Below, one piece after another: positions 5,315 through 5,527 of a stretch of 5,527 nucleotides of DNA. Below the pieces are notes generated by a model. It saw nothing but the letters and a program-made list of their open reading frames with translations. It had not been told where the DNA came from and made no database searches. Within the stretch, counting starts at the first letter, position 1, and every line of letters starts with the position of its first letter. The stretch spans positions 13,933-19,459 of the forward strand of contig JANXDV010000014.1 of NCBI GenBank assembly GCA_025058955.1, read 5' to 3'. This stretch comes from Archaeoglobaceae archaeon. Lineage in GTDB: Archaea; Halobacteriota; Archaeoglobi; Archaeoglobales; Archaeoglobaceae. The translations under genes and the position numbers were made by a program.

Positions 5315-5527
5315 TCAAATCCCCAATGCTCTTCTTCTCTCCAAAATAACCTTTTCAAGCAAATCCACAGCCTTAACTGGATCTTCTTCCACAACAACTT
5401 TGCCTCCAGTCATTTTTTCAACTTCTTCTGTAAGCAATTTTACAACCTTTTCACTTCCAGTGATTGGAGGTATTGGCGATACATGGGTTGGAAGTCCATA
5501 CGCTACTGCAAAAACCGCATCGATCGT
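5315..5527 (-). CDS. cooS: Probable anaerobic Ni-CO dehydrogenase catalytic subunit (CooS-like), C-terminal fragment
   Basis: Only the last 70 codons and the TGA stop are inside the window; the gene enters from the right edge. The peptide runs TIDAVFAVAYGLPTHVSPIP, then PITGSEKVVKLLTEEVE (21-37), TGGK (40-43), DPVKAVDLLEK (49-59) and ends in ERRRALGI. This order (Leu-Pro-x-His, a Pro-rich turn, 'GSEKV', 'LTE', 'GG', 'DP.KA', then 'R.ALGI') is what I know from the C-terminus of the CooS/CdhA-type CO dehydrogenases, closest to monofunctional CooS. CooS oxidises CO to CO2 in the cytoplasm at a Ni-Fe-S cluster and hands electrons to ferredoxin-like partners. None of the metal-binding cysteines lie in this tail, so activity cannot be judged. 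A 99-base gap (75 to the alternative start) with a T-run and a promoter separates it from the NrfD gene. A related hybrid-cluster protein is the main alternative, but its C-terminus looks different to me. Confidence 0.72.
   Translation of the reverse strand, partial: TIDAVFAVAYGLPTHVSPIPPITGSEKVVKLLTEEVEKMTGGKVVVEEDPVKAVDLLEKVILERRRALGI

Overview
The window looks like chromosomal DNA of a thermophilic, anaerobic archaeon. Archaeoglobales is my best guess, but it is an inference. Supporting signs are archaeal-type TATA boxes about 26 bases before inferred transcript starts, GGAGGTGA-type ribosome binding sites, Lys/Glu/Ile-rich proteins, an archaeal-looking TrmJ, a Ni-CO dehydrogenase, and a Tat-exported iron-sulfur protein beside a multiheme cytochrome c. 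Base composition looks AT-leaning (roughly 40 percent GC by eye). The window is almost fully coding, with no tRNA, rRNA, CRISPR array, insertion sequence or long repeat visible.

Left end (1-791): the start of a leftward LOG/TIGR00725-like Rossmann-fold protein runs off the left edge. After a 69-base divergent promoter region comes a rightward gene for a 211-residue, mostly helical protein that I do not recognise. Its stop codon directly abuts the stop codon of the next, leftward gene, with no base between them.

Centre and right (792-5215 or 5239): a tightly packed leftward cluster. In transcription order it encodes a 10-helix NrfD/DsrP-like quinone-site membrane protein, a Tat-exported protein with four [4Fe-4S] motifs, a membrane-anchored tetraheme cytochrome c, a TrmJ-like tRNA 2'-O-methyltransferase, and a bifunctional mannose-1-phosphate guanylyltransferase/mannose-6-phosphate isomerase. 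The first four genes overlap by 11, 4 and 1 bases, and the fifth follows after 9 bases. The first three should form one membrane complex moving electrons between the quinone pool, Fe-S clusters and hemes on the outer face of the membrane. No molybdopterin or other terminal catalytic subunit is present in the window. The last two genes are housekeeping enzymes (tRNA modification, GDP-mannose supply) that appear to share the transcript.

Right end (5240-5527): a short intergenic region with a T-rich putative terminator and a good TATA box, then the last 70 codons of a leftward gene whose C-terminus resembles the anaerobic Ni-CO dehydrogenase catalytic subunit CooS. The most interesting point is this catalytic-subunit-free NrfD/Fe-S/tetraheme module directly downstream of a probable CO dehydrogenase gene.
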